A DNA stretch of 64,000 nucleotides from Nocardia brasiliensis NBRC 14402 (GCF_000308475.2 NZ_BAFT02000110.1:310001-374000), one strand, 5' to 3'. Positions 40,655 to 49,432 are shown, numbered from the stretch's first letter. Notes: generated from the sequence alone by a model not told the origin. Numbers and translations: made by a program.

Positions 40655-41566
40655 GTGTTTCGCCATACCGACCATTTGCAATTCGATGTCAAGCCGGAGA
40701 AGCCGGACCCGGTGTACGCGCGCAAGCTGCAGGAACTCATCGGCGGCGCCTACGGCGAGATGACCGTGACCATGCAGTACCTGTTCCAGGGCTGGAACTG
40801 CCGGATGCCCGGCAAATACAAGGACATGATCATGGACGTGGCGACCGAGGAGATCGGGCACGTCGAGATGATCGCGACGATGGTCGCGCGCCTGCTCGAG
40901 GGGGCGCCCGCGACGCACGCCACCCAGGCGGCGATGGGCGACCCGGTGGTCGCGGCCGTGCTGGGCGGGATGGATCCGCAGCAGGCGATCGTTTCCGGCG
41001 GCGGGCCGGTGCTCGCCGACAGCAACGGGGTGCCGTGGAACGGTCGCTACATCGTGGCCAGCGGAAATCTGCTCGCCGACTTCCGGGCCAACGTCACCGC
41101 GGAATCCCAAGGGCGCGTGCAGACCGCGCGGCTCTATCACATGACCGACGACCCGGGTGTCAAGGACATACTGAAGTTCAACCTCGCGCGCGACACCTAC
41201 CACCAGAATCTGTGGTTGTCGGCGATCGCGCAGCTCAAGGCGGACGGCATCGAGGACACCATCACCCCGAACGCGCTGCTCGATGAGGAGCACAGCGAGC
41301 ACGCGACCAGCCTGTGGCACCTGTCCGACGGCGTAGCGGCCGACCAAGGCATGTGGGCGCACGGCATGGCGCCGGACGGCCTGCACAAGAACGGTTTCAT
41401 CCCGGATCCGGTTCCGTTGGGGGACAAGGCCGCACCGCCGCCGCCGGACCCGCAGCTCTATGTCACCTACGACGGCTCGATGGGTGAACCACGCTCGGCC
41501 GCGCTGGGTACCGAAGCGGGTTTGATCGGGAAGATCAAGGACACGCTGGATCCCGACAAGCCCTGA
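40655..41566 (+). CDS. manganese-dependent catalase (non-heme)
   Basis: 303 residues of the di-manganese catalase family, a four-helix bundle. Metal-ligand glutamates and histidines sit in 'GGAYGEMTVTMQYLFQGWN' (first helix Glu), 'DVATEEIGHVEMIATM' (Glu/His), 'ANVTAESQGRVQTARLY' and 'DTYHQNLWLSAI' (His). It disproportionates hydrogen peroxide in the cytosol. The GTG at 40655 is preceded by GGAGGA (40645-40650). Upstream lies an inverted-repeat operator candidate; a hairpin terminator follows the gene. Confidence 0.92.
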   Translation: MFRHTDHLQFDVKPEKPDPVYARKLQELIGGAYGEMTVTMQYLFQGWNCRMPGKYKDMIMDVATEEIGHVEMIATMVARLLEGAPATHATQAAMGDPVVAAVLGGMDPQQAIVSGGGPVLADSNGVPWNGRYIVASGNLLADFRANVTAESQGRVQTARLYHMTDDPGVKDILKFNLARDTYHQNLWLSAIAQLKADGIEDTITPNALLDEEHSEHATSLWHLSDGVAADQGMWAHGMAPDGLHKNGFIPDPVPLGDKAAPPPPDPQLYVTYDGSMGEPRSAALGTEAGLIGKIKDTLDPDKP

Positions 41567-41607
41567 TCGCACGGCCCGGCAACGCGTGCCCGGTGTTGCT
41601 GAGCCAC

Positions 41608-41641
41608 TGCGGCCGATCGGTGCCGACTCCGATCGGCCGCA
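41608..41641 (+). terminator. stem-loop terminator after the Mn catalase gene
   Basis: A perfect 13-bp stem (TGCGGCCGATCGG / CCGATCGGCCGCA) with an 8-base loop, 42 bases after the catalase stop. Confidence 0.7.
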
Positions 41642-41784
41642 ATCAGTGCCTGACCAGTGTGTTGTCAGGCGGCTCGAGACCGAAAATGTTGGGGCGCAAT
41701 GTTTCGGACGGGCCAGGTGGGTAGTCGTATCAGTGGTGCACCGTTGCGCCGACCTGATATCCACGTCGAAGGACAAAGATTTTC

Positions 41785-42747
41785 ATGAGCACACGCGACA
41801 CCACCACCTTGCTGGCGCAGTTGCGCGCTGTCCGCGATCTGACCAACACCGAAATCCAGGTCGCCGAAACCCGTATCGCACAGGCGCGTACGGACGCGGT
41901 GCGCCGGGAGATGTCCGAGAACGCCGACAACGCCCGGGCCCGCGCCGCCGCCATCGAAGCCGCGCTGCGCGAATTGGGCGGCATACCAACCAGAATCGGC
42001 CCCTTCCTCGGCCGGGCCGTCGCGGCGGTCAGGACGATGGGCGAGCAGGCGCAGCCGTTCGACGAAGCCCTGCTGGGCGATCTCGCACTGGAGCATCAGC
42101 TGCTCGACCGCGCCCGCTACCTGAAGGCGCTCGCCACCACCGCCGAGCACGCCGGGATCGTGGCGCTGGCGGACCGGCTGATCGCCGCGCACTCGGCGAC
42201 CGTCGACTGGCTCACCACCGTGCTGGCCGAGGACGCCCTCGGTGGCCCGGCGGCGTTGCGCCGCACGCCGTTCCAGGCAGCCGCCGGTACTGCGGTGAAG
42301 CTGGTCAACATCCCGGTGACCTGGTCCGCGCGCGGTATCGACCGGGCGCTGGACACTTTCCGCAGCGCGCCGCCCGCGCTCGAAGAGCTGCTCGCCAGGG
42401 GTGCGTACGCGGGTGATGTCGCCGTGAAAACGCTTGCCGCGTCCCGCGATGCGGTCCTGGAGACCGCCGAGCAGGTGGCCCGCCGCGAAGGCGCGCGTGG
42501 TGCCGCCGATGCGGTCCATTCGCTGCGGACCAGCACCGGCGTGCTCGAACCGGCGGAACTGCCGATCGCCGATTACGCCGACCTGAACGTGACCCAGGCC
42601 GTCGCCGCGATCAAGGAGCTGACCTCGCCCGCCGACATTCGCGCGATCGTCGCCTACGAGGAGGAGCACAAGGACCGGCACGGTGTCATCTCTGCCGCGC
42701 AGACCCGGCTCGCCGCGATCGCCCAAGAGGTGACCGGCTTGAACTGA
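41785..42747 (+). CDS. ferritin-like domain protein with DUF8129-like tail
   Basis: 320 residues. The N-terminal ~150 residues form a four-helix bundle (e.g. 'EIQVAETRIAQARTDAVRREMSENADNARARAAAIEAALRELGGIP'), with Glu/His spacing as in ferritin-like families. The C-terminus (about 265-320) contains 'LPIADYADLNVTQAVAAIKELTSPADIRAIVAYEEEHKDRHGV', a segment found fused to varied actinobacterial proteins (DUF8129-like). Metal-binding or acid/oxidative-stress roles have been suggested for relatives; nothing specific can be claimed here. Immediately follows the Mn catalase, so a shared peroxide-protection theme is possible. Confidence 0.7.
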   Translation: MSTRDTTTLLAQLRAVRDLTNTEIQVAETRIAQARTDAVRREMSENADNARARAAAIEAALRELGGIPTRIGPFLGRAVAAVRTMGEQAQPFDEALLGDLALEHQLLDRARYLKALATTAEHAGIVALADRLIAAHSATVDWLTTVLAEDALGGPAALRRTPFQAAAGTAVKLVNIPVTWSARGIDRALDTFRSAPPALEELLARGAYAGDVAVKTLAASRDAVLETAEQVARREGARGAADAVHSLRTSTGVLEPAELPIADYADLNVTQAVAAIKELTSPADIRAIVAYEEEHKDRHGVISAAQTRLAAIAQEVTGLN

Positions 42748-42766
42748 TACCCCGATTCGCTACTGG

Positions 42767-42798
42767 CACAGGCCGGCTCGGATTCGAGCCGGCCTGTG
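42767..42798 (+). terminator. stem-loop terminator
   Basis: Perfect 14-bp stem (CACAGGCCGGCTCG / CGAGCCGGCCTGTG) closed by a GATT loop, 20 bases after the ferritin-like stop. One of the strongest hairpins in the window. Confidence 0.75.
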
Positions 42799-43069
42799 CG
42801 CGTACGTTCAGGAAGGATCGCGGGACAGCAGCTCGCGCAAGACCTCCGCGGTGTGCCGAACCCGGCGCCGAGGGCGCGCACGCCGGTGGATTGCACAGTA
42901 TTTCGCAGCTGAACGTGGCATGGGCTGTGCGCCGCGCCGGCCCGTCGGCAAAGTCGTCTGGGCCGCGCGCCACCACGGACTGCTCCCGGTACTGACCGGC
43001 GTGTCGTGAAGGTTCGCTGGTCAGCCGGGCGATTCGTCCGGGCACGTCGCCTCGGGTGACGTTCGAAGC
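42799..43069. other. intergenic region, possible gene relic
   Basis: Between the terminator and the leaderless promoter of the PAS-ANTAR gene no intact gene is seen (the whole gap between genes, 42748-43081, is 334 bases). On the minus strand about 25 codons ending at a TGA (42808-42885) read 'RRVRHTAEVLRELLSRDPS', reminiscent of the extreme C-terminus of CaiB/BaiF CoA-transferases (GEHTxEVLxEL). It is too short and has no upstream reading to be sure; it is listed only as a possible relic. Confidence 0.25.
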
Positions 43070-43075
43070 GATACT
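43070..43075 (+). promoter_or_regulatory. -10 element of a leaderless promoter
   Basis: GATACT with six bases before the GTG at 43082, matching in sequence and spacing the element before the paralogue at 26097. No Shine-Dalgarno sequence is present. Confidence 0.5.
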
Positions 43076-43081
43076 GGATCC

Positions 43082-43813
43082 GTGACCGGTGATGCGCTGC
43101 CAGCTCGAGCGAGTACGGAGGACTTCGAGCACGTGATCGGCGGGACGCCGCAGCGGGTCGGCACCTTCTGGTACTGGTTCGCCGATCAACGCTGGGAATG
43201 GTCGCCCGAAGTCGCCGAACTGCACGGATATCAGCCGGGGACCGTCCAGCCGACCACGGAACTGCTACTGGCACATCGGCATCCGGACGATTCCGAGCAG
43301 GTCGCCGCCGCGATCGCCGCCGCGGTCGAGAACGGGCAGCCGTTCAGTAGCAGGCATCGGCTCGTCGACGCCACGGGCGTGGTCCGGCACGTGATGGTGG
43401 TGGGCGACCATCTGTACGACGACGCCGGACAGATCATCGGCACCACCGGCTACTACGTCGACATCACCGCCACCGTCGCGACCGACAGACGGACGGTGCT
43501 CACCGAGACCTTGCCCGAGGTCGTCGCGGCCCGCGCCGCGATCGAGCAGGCCAAGGGCATGCTGATGCTGGCCTACGGCATCGATGCCGATCAAGCGTTC
43601 AATGTGCTGCGCTGGCGTTCCCAGGAGACCAACATCAAACTGCGGGCGTTGTCCGAGCAGTTCATCGCCGATGTCACCGGTTCGGGCGCGGCCCCGACCG
43701 CGTTGCGCACCCGGATCGATCATGTCCTGCTGACCGCGCACCTGCGCGTGCTCAGCGCACCGGACGCCGAACTCGACGCGGTGCGCCACGAGGGTGACGG
43801 TGTCCGCCGATGA
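43082..43813 (+). CDS. PAS-ANTAR RNA-binding antiterminator (paralogue)
   Basis: 243 residues, closely related to the protein at 26097 along its length. PAS part: 'FWYWFADQRWEWSPEVAELHGYQPGTV', 'GTTGYYVDITATVATDR'. ANTAR part: 'AARAAIEQAKGMLMLAYGIDADQAFNVLRWRSQETNIKLRALS'. The extra length is a C-terminal extension. The GTG start is leaderless. Its last codons overlap the ATG of the AraC gene by ATGA, so the two regulators are translationally coupled. Confidence 0.9.
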   Translation: MTGDALPARASTEDFEHVIGGTPQRVGTFWYWFADQRWEWSPEVAELHGYQPGTVQPTTELLLAHRHPDDSEQVAAAIAAAVENGQPFSSRHRLVDATGVVRHVMVVGDHLYDDAGQIIGTTGYYVDITATVATDRRTVLTETLPEVVAARAAIEQAKGMLMLAYGIDADQAFNVLRWRSQETNIKLRALSEQFIADVTGSGAAPTALRTRIDHVLLTAHLRVLSAPDAELDAVRHEGDGVRR

Positions 43814-44793
43814 ACAACACCGATACGCCCGAGGCCGACACCCGCGGCGGTTTCGCCCTCGACTCCACGGACCCGGGCCGCGTCTCGCGCGGTTTCGACA
43901 TCTTCCGGCACGGGTGGCTCACCGAGGTCGGCTCGGCCTTCCCGCTGCCGACCTTCAGTTCCACCACCCGGGGCGATTTCCGGGTACGGACCCGGGTCGC
44001 GAAGGTGCGCGACGTGGCGGTCACCGATCTCGACAGCGCGTCGGTCATCCGCACCGCGGGCACCCCGTACGGCTACGCGGATCAGGTACGGATGTACGTG
44101 GTCCGGCGCGGCACCTGGGCGCTGGGCGGCACGCCCGGTGGCGATGAATACCGCGTGACGGGCGGACAATTCCTGCTGCGGTACGGTTCGCCGTTGCATT
44201 TCGGCGCGGCGCCGGACACCACGGTGCGGATCCTCACGCTGCCCTCAGCCGTGCTCGAGTCGCGGCTGCGGGATCGGAGCAGCCTCGGCTCGGCGGATTC
44301 GGCCGAGATGCGCCTGCTGATGGCGCACACGACCATGGTCCAGGAGACCGTGACCGCGCTCGGCCCGGCCGGTGTGCACGCCGCGCACGACGCGCTGCTC
44401 GAGCTGGCCAGGGCCGTGCCGGCGGGGCGCTTCGACGACGCGGAGGCCGAGTTCCGGCCCGCGCTCGCCCGGGCGGCCAAGAATCTGGCGGACCGCCGCC
44501 TCACCGATCCGGGCCTGTCTCCCGCGATGTTGGCGCGGGAACTCAACGTCTCGGTGCGCACGTTGCAACGGGCCTTCACCGAGGCGGGGGAGCCCGCGGC
44601 GACCTACATCCGGCACCGGCGGCTGGACGCGGCGCGGCGCGCGCTCACCCGCCCCGGCCGACGGCCGACCATCGCGGAAGTCGCTGCGCGCTGGCACTTT
44701 TCGGACAGCAGCCACTTCGTCCGCGCGTTCAAGAAGCGCTACGGTCGGACGCCGGTCGACTACGCTCGCTCAGCGGGGGACGTCGGTTGCTGA
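43810..44793 (+). CDS. AraC-family transcriptional regulator
   Basis: 327 residues. The N-terminal ~185 residues are an AraC-type cupin ligand-binding domain ('RMYVVRRGTWALGGTPGGDEYRVTGGQFLLRYGSPLHFG'). The C-terminal ~95 residues carry the two HTH motifs with 'LSPAMLARELNVSVRTLQRAFTEAGEPAATYIRHRRLDAARRAL' and 'IAEVAARWHFSDSSHFVRAFKKRYGRTPVDY'. It is coupled to the PAS-ANTAR gene by a 4-base overlap. The effector is unknown. It overlaps the convergent thioesterase by 24 bases. Confidence 0.92.
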   Translation: MNNTDTPEADTRGGFALDSTDPGRVSRGFDIFRHGWLTEVGSAFPLPTFSSTTRGDFRVRTRVAKVRDVAVTDLDSASVIRTAGTPYGYADQVRMYVVRRGTWALGGTPGGDEYRVTGGQFLLRYGSPLHFGAAPDTTVRILTLPSAVLESRLRDRSSLGSADSAEMRLLMAHTTMVQETVTALGPAGVHAAHDALLELARAVPAGRFDDAEAEFRPALARAAKNLADRRLTDPGLSPAMLARELNVSVRTLQRAFTEAGEPAATYIRHRRLDAARRALTRPGRRPTIAEVAARWHFSDSSHFVRAFKKRYGRTPVDYARSAGDVGC

Positions 44794-45612
44794 GGATTCC
44801 GGGGTCAGTTCGCCGCGCGGTCCGGTGAGGTCGGCGACGCCCAAACACGTGTCGCCGCCGAAGATGCCGAGTTCGTAGTGCACGGTATCGGCTTCGAAAG
44901 AGCCGACCGCGACACCGATTTCATAGTCCCCGGGATAGGTGACCTCGCCGATGTAGTCGATGCGGTGCGCCGTCGGCGCCAGGTCGGGCACCAGGCCCGG
45001 CACGCCGAGCGCCGCGGCCGTGAACGCGGCGACCGCCTCGTCGTACCAGGTCGCCAGGACGATGGCGTTGACGTGCTGATTGATGTCGACGTCGGTTATC
45101 CGTGCCCGCAAGGGCGCGAAAAACGAGTAGTGGCCGCGGCTTCGGCGCTCGACCGCCGGTCGCGCGGGAGCCGGTTCGGTCGAATCCGGGAGGGACAGCT
45201 CCGTGAGATCGGCGATCATCTCGTCCGGCAGTGCGAGCGGTCCCGCGGGGCCGAGCAGCAGGATCGTCGCCCCACCGCGGCCTACCTGCTCGGTGCCCGT
45301 GAACACCGCTTGCTCGTAGGTGAACGACGACCGGCCGAACCGCCGGATTCCGGTGTGCACCGTGATATCCGGGTCCGAGAGGCGAACCGGCGCGAGCCGT
45401 TCGGCGCGCTCGCCGACGAGCACGATCTGGAAGGGACCGAACGCGCCGGAGTGCACGAGTCGCTCGAATCGAGGCAGCTGCAGTCGTCTGCGGGCTTCCA
45501 GCAGCCACTGCGCCAGCGCGGTCGTGCTCGCGGTGCCGTCCCGGCCGAGATCGGCCTGCCGCGGCTGGATATCGCACCGGACCGGATACGAGGAAACTTC
45601 GACGGAACTCAT
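44770..45612 (-). CDS. double-hotdog acyl-CoA/ACP thioesterase-like protein
   Basis: 280 residues with two hotdog units: the first ends near 'FTYEQAVFTGTEQVGRGGATILLLG', the second contains 'ARITDVDINQHVNAIVLATWYDEAVAAF', where 'D-x-N-x-H-V-N' is the conserved thioesterase motif. Such proteins hydrolyse acyl-CoA or acyl-ACP; chain length cannot be inferred. It overlaps the end of the AraC gene. Probably monocistronic with an ATG at 45612. Confidence 0.85.
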   Translation of the reverse strand: MSSVEVSSYPVRCDIQPRQADLGRDGTASTTALAQWLLEARRRLQLPRFERLVHSGAFGPFQIVLVGERAERLAPVRLSDPDITVHTGIRRFGRSSFTYEQAVFTGTEQVGRGGATILLLGPAGPLALPDEMIADLTELSLPDSTEPAPARPAVERRSRGHYSFFAPLRARITDVDINQHVNAIVLATWYDEAVAAFTAAALGVPGLVPDLAPTAHRIDYIGEVTYPGDYEIGVAVGSFEADTVHYELGIFGGDTCLGVADLTGPRGELTPESSATDVPR

Positions 45613-45696
45613 GAAAGGGACCTTAGATCGGTCCGCTGACCGAGGACCATCGCAAAAGACCTGGTGGCGGGAACGTTCTACCGGATTGGCGCGGAT

Positions 45697-46428
45697 CTAC
45701 CGCGCAACGTCCGAAGTTTCGCGCGCGGCGGTACGCCGGGTCCATTGCTCGATCGCGTGCTGGAACGCCTCGTTCACCAGCAGGAGGAGTTCGGTCGAGG
45801 CGACGAACCGGGCTCCCGCCGGGGTGTCGACGCCGAGAATCTCGGCGGTGCGCTGGGATTCGGCGGCCAGGGCTTCACTCATCTGCAGCGTCGCGTGCAG
45901 GTTGCGCAGCCAGAGATCATCGTCGATGACATAGCGTTCGCGGCGTCCACCGGGCATCCGTTCGCGCCGGAGCATGCCCTGTTGTTCGAGGAAGGCGACG
46001 GCGTGCGAGATGGACGCCGGACTCACCTGGAGGAGCTGGACCAACTCGGCGGCGGTGCGTGCGCCGGAGTCGGTGAAGTGCAGGCAGGCCAGCACGCGCG
46101 CCTCCATCCGGGCGAGGCCCTGGCCGACCAGCAGCGCGGTGAAGGATTCGGCGGCGTCCTGGACCTCCCGCGGGTCGCGGCCGTAAGCGCTGTCCGGGAG
46201 TGGTCGCGTCGTCGGCTGCGGTCGCTTCTGTCGGCGCGCACGCTGACGGGTGTCCTCGTCGGCTCGATCCGCGCGGTAGCCGTCGGCGCCGCCGTTGCGG
46301 GTGACCTCGCGCATGATGGTCGAGGCGGGCCGGCCCAGTCGCCGGCCGATTTCCGCATAGCCGAGTCCCTCGGCCAGGCCCATGGATATGCGCTGCCGAT
46401 CCTCGTTGCTGAGTCTGCCTCCGGGCAT
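45697..46428 (-). CDS. GbsR/MarR-type regulator with N-terminal IS30-like HTH
   Basis: 243 residues with two DNA-binding parts. Residues ~1-55 match the helix-turn-helix of IS30-family transposases ('LSNEDRQRISMGLAEGLGYAEIGRRLGRPASTI' then 'REVTRNGG'). A basic Arg/Gln linker follows. From about residue 88 to the end is a GbsR/MarR-like winged helix ('MEARVLACLHFTDSGARTAAELVQLLQVSPASISHAVAFLEQQGMLRRER') and a C-terminal helical dimerisation region. No other transposase sequence or terminal repeats are present, so it is a domesticated fusion. Likely regulates the hydrolase gene at 46705, whose promoter region contains CATTGCA repeats. Confidence 0.82.
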   Translation of the reverse strand: MPGGRLSNEDRQRISMGLAEGLGYAEIGRRLGRPASTIMREVTRNGGADGYRADRADEDTRQRARRQKRPQPTTRPLPDSAYGRDPREVQDAAESFTALLVGQGLARMEARVLACLHFTDSGARTAAELVQLLQVSPASISHAVAFLEQQGMLRRERMPGGRRERYVIDDDLWLRNLHATLQMSEALAAESQRTAEILGVDTPAGARFVASTELLLLVNEAFQHAIEQWTRRTAARETSDVAR

Positions 46429-46503
46429 AGGGTGCCGATCTTCTCGGTGTGTCGGTGGGCGATGCCCGCCGCTGGCTGCTCAAGTATGCCGCCCTCCGGA
46501 TCT

Positions 46504-46559
46504 CATTGCAAAGAGGTAGTACGAGGCGCATTGCATTCACTGCCAATGCCATTGCAATG
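46504..46559. repeat. three CATTGCA repeats, candidate regulator sites
   Basis: CATTGCA occurs at 46504-46510, 46529-46535 and 46550-46556, the last within the perfect palindrome CATTGCAATG (46550-46559). They lie in the AT-richer gap between the divergent GbsR-type regulator and the hydrolase, suiting operator sites of one or the other. Binding is inference. Confidence 0.4.
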
Positions 46560-46704
46560 AATCATTGAACGTCGAGCTATTTCGGTAGTTACGTGACGAT
46601 CTAATATTGACGAATAGCTAAACGCAATGTACGTTCGATGACGTTCAGAGATTCCCGAACATGGGAACCGTGAAGCGCAGACAACGCACCTGAGGAGATC
46701 CGCG

Positions 46705-47523
46705 ATGAGGACCATGACCGCACAGCACTCGACCGCCGACTCGACCTGGACCGGCCTGGTGCCGGTCGAGGACACCGCACTGGCGGTGACCGACACGGGT
46801 GGTTCGGGTCCGGTGATCCTGTATTTGAACGGTGCCTACGCCGATCGGCGCCCGTGGCGGCCGGTGATCGCCGATCTCGGTACCGGATACCGGCACATCA
46901 GTTACGACATGCGGGCGCGCGGCAAGTCGCGGCAGTCCGCGGACTACACCTTCGAGGCGTGCCTGCGCGATGTCGATGCCGTTCTCGCTGCGCGCGGCGT
47001 GGATCGGGCGATCCTGGTGGGCTGGTCCTACGGTGCGACCCTCGCGGCGCACTGGGCGGCGCGGAATCCGGAGCGCGCGCTCGGCGTGGTGTCGGTGGAC
47101 GGTGCGATGCCGTACGGGCTGACCGGTGCCGAGGGGCAGGAGCGGATTCGGAAGTTGTTCCACCGCATGCGTTTTCTGCTGCCGCTCGCGCGTCCGTTCG
47201 GCATGGCGGCGCGGATGAGCGCGGCCGAGCACGCCGAGGTCAATATCGAGATCAACGAGATCGTCGCGGCGATCGCGCCAGTGCTCGATCAGGTGCGCTG
47301 CCCCGTGCGCTACGTCTTGGCCACGGGTGCGAGCCTCGGCGGCGGCGAGGAGGAGATGGAAGCGGTGCGCGCCTCCCTCGATCCGGTGCTCGCGCGCAAC
47401 CCGCACATCCAGGTGAGCGCGAAGGTCGCGAGCAACCATTCCCACATCCTGCGTAAAGACTTTCGCGCCGTCGCCGCGGCCGTGCGCGAGACCGAGTCGG
47501 CTCAGCGGTCCGCGCGTCGGTGA
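46705..47523 (+). CDS. alpha/beta hydrolase
   Basis: 272 residues, alpha/beta-hydrolase fold. The oxyanion-side 'ILYLNGAYAD' follows 'GGSGPV'; 'SYDMRARGKSRQSADYTFEACLRDVDAVLAA' and the nucleophile elbow 'VGWSYGATLAAHW' (Ser) are clear, and a His is present in 'NHSHILRKDFRAVA'. No signal peptide. GAGGAGA precedes the ATG. Divergent from the GbsR-type regulator, which probably controls it. Substrate unknown. Confidence 0.88.
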   Translation: MRTMTAQHSTADSTWTGLVPVEDTALAVTDTGGSGPVILYLNGAYADRRPWRPVIADLGTGYRHISYDMRARGKSRQSADYTFEACLRDVDAVLAARGVDRAILVGWSYGATLAAHWAARNPERALGVVSVDGAMPYGLTGAEGQERIRKLFHRMRFLLPLARPFGMAARMSAAEHAEVNIEINEIVAAIAPVLDQVRCPVRYVLATGASLGGGEEEMEAVRASLDPVLARNPHIQVSAKVASNHSHILRKDFRAVAAAVRETESAQRSARR

Positions 47524-47547
47524 TCGACCGGCGCCCGAGCAACGCCC

Positions 47548-48441
47548 ATGCTGGAGCGGCACGAGTTGGAGGCTTTCCTCACGCTGGCCGAAGAACTGCA
47601 TTTCGGCCGAACCGCCGAACGCCTGCGGGTGACCACCAGCCGGATCAGCCAGACCATCGGAAAGCTCGAACGCCGGATCGGCAGTGCGCTTTTCGAGCGC
47701 AACAGTCGCACGGTCGCCCTCACGCCGCTGGGCAGGCAGCTGCGCGACGAGTTGCGTCCCGCGTACGAGCAGATCACCGCGAGCGTCCTGGCCGCCAGCC
47801 GGGGCGGTAGCGTCGAACGGGCCATCACGGCCGGTTTCTCGACGCCTTGGTGCGGGAATCTGCTCGTGCGCGCGGCCGATCTGTTCCGTATTCGCTACCC
47901 CGGCGCCGTCATCGGCATCGAAGAGATCCAGCTGACCGATCCGCTCCGCCGGATGCGTTCGGGCGCAGTGGATCTCCAGCTCACCGCATTCCCGATCGCC
48001 GAACCCGACATCATGACCGGGGCGGTTGTCTTCACCGAACCGCGCGGACTGATGGTGCCCGAGCAGCATCCCTTCGCGGCGGCGGAATCGGTGTCCGTGG
48101 AAGATCTCGCCGACACGAAGCTGATCACCCTCGTGGATGCATCGGTCCCGCGTTACTGGATGGACTGCCACTTTCCCCGCCGGACTCCCGCGGGCCGGTC
48201 GATCCCGCAGGGACCCGCGACGACCTTCTGGGCCGAGGTGCTCGTGCACGTCAGCCAGGGTGTCGGCGTCAGTACCGTCGCCCTGCGGGCCGAGCGGTTC
48301 CACTCGCACCCGGGGATCGTGTTCGTCCCCTTCCGCGACGCGCCGAACATCGATTACGGGCTGATGTGGCCGCGCGCCGGACAGCACCCGCTGGTGCCCC
48401 CGTTCCTCGAAACCATCACCGAGGCAGCGCTTTCGGCGTGA
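47548..48441 (+). CDS. LysR-family transcriptional regulator
   Basis: 297 residues. N-terminal HTH: 'ELEAFLTLAEELHFGRTAERLRVTTSRISQTIGKLERRIGSALFERNSRTVALTPLGRQL'. The effector domain spans about 90-297. It lies between two alpha/beta hydrolase genes transcribed in the same direction and is likely to control one or both; the upstream gene ends 24 bases earlier. Possible co-inducer: unknown. 'GVSTVALRAERF' near the end matches the family. Confidence 0.9.
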   Translation: MLERHELEAFLTLAEELHFGRTAERLRVTTSRISQTIGKLERRIGSALFERNSRTVALTPLGRQLRDELRPAYEQITASVLAASRGGSVERAITAGFSTPWCGNLLVRAADLFRIRYPGAVIGIEEIQLTDPLRRMRSGAVDLQLTAFPIAEPDIMTGAVVFTEPRGLMVPEQHPFAAAESVSVEDLADTKLITLVDASVPRYWMDCHFPRRTPAGRSIPQGPATTFWAEVLVHVSQGVGVSTVALRAERFHSHPGIVFVPFRDAPNIDYGLMWPRAGQHPLVPPFLETITEAALSA

Positions 48442-48565
48442 GCCGCCGCATCGGTGATCGTTTAGCCGCGCTACATCCGGCGTTGCCGACTTGCCGCTTG
48501 TTGCGCCTGTCGCCGGCTGTTGAGATTCGTGGTGCCGCTGAAAATGTTTGCTGAGAAAGGCACGA

Positions 48566-49405
48566 ATGGTGCAGACCATCACCACGCCCGGAGGCGTCGT
48601 CCTCGCCTTCGATCGGATCGTCGGCGGTACCGCCGGAACGGTCATCCTGATCGGCGGCGCGTTCAGCTATCGAAAGTTTCCGAAACTGGTCGAGTTGGCC
48701 GAGATATTGGCGCAACAGTATGGGTTGACGGTCGTGAATTACGACCGGCGCGGACGCGGCGACAGCACCGACTCGCCCGGTGTCTACAGCGTAGAGAACG
48801 AGATCGACGACCTCGCCGCGCTGATCGAGGCGGTCGGCGGCCGCGCCGCGCTGTTCGGTTGGTCGTCGGGTGCGGGCCTGGCACTGCTCGCCGCCGCTTC
48901 CGAGCGGGTGCACGGCATCACGAAAGTGGTCGCCTACGAACCGCCTTTCGTCACCGACCAGGAAAACTTTGTTCCCCCAGCGGATCTGGCTGCCAGGCTG
49001 CACGAGATGATCGCCGCGGACCGGCGCGCGGAGGTGGTGCGCTACTACATGACCAAAGGCATGGGCATGCCGTGGTTGCTCGCCGCGGTCATGCGATTCA
49101 CCCCGTTCTGGAAGTCGCTGTTGGCCACCGCTCCCGCCTCGGCCCACGATTGGGCGATCATGGGCCCGTACATGCGTGGTGAAGCGTTGCGGCCCGCCGA
49201 GTGGGCGGGCGTCGAGGTGCCGACCCTGGTCATTTCGGGTACCAAGAGCGGCGCTTTGTTGCGGTCGGCCGCCCGTGCCATTACCGCCGTGCTTCCGAAC
49301 GCGCGGCACGAGGAAGTGGCGAAGCTGAGCCACGATCCGAAAATCGCACTCCTGGCACCGGTTTCGGGTGCCTTCCTCGTCGGCGCGGATCACTTCGCGG
49401 CCTGA
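48566..49405 (+). CDS. alpha/beta hydrolase
   Basis: 279 residues. 'GTVILIGGAFSYRKF' (oxyanion region), 'TVVNYDRRGRGDSTDS', nucleophile elbow 'LFGWSSGAGLALLAA' (Ser), and late 'LAPVSGAFLVGADHFAA' with a His. No signal peptide. GAGAAAGG precedes ATG 48566. It is one of three non-orthologous alpha/beta hydrolases within 4 kb; the substrate is unknown. Confidence 0.88.
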   Translation: MVQTITTPGGVVLAFDRIVGGTAGTVILIGGAFSYRKFPKLVELAEILAQQYGLTVVNYDRRGRGDSTDSPGVYSVENEIDDLAALIEAVGGRAALFGWSSGAGLALLAAASERVHGITKVVAYEPPFVTDQENFVPPADLAARLHEMIAADRRAEVVRYYMTKGMGMPWLLAAVMRFTPFWKSLLATAPASAHDWAIMGPYMRGEALRPAEWAGVEVPTLVISGTKSGALLRSAARAITAVLPNARHEEVAKLSHDPKIALLAPVSGAFLVGADHFAA

Positions 49406-49432
49406 CATCCAGCAATCTCTAAGGATCACCCC

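Noticed and set aside
42808..42885. Possible C-terminus of a CaiB/BaiF CoA-transferase on the minus strand
   Set aside because: Only about 25 codons fit, no start or upstream homology is visible, and the flanking frames are not consistent; kept as a low-confidence note within the intergenic entry.
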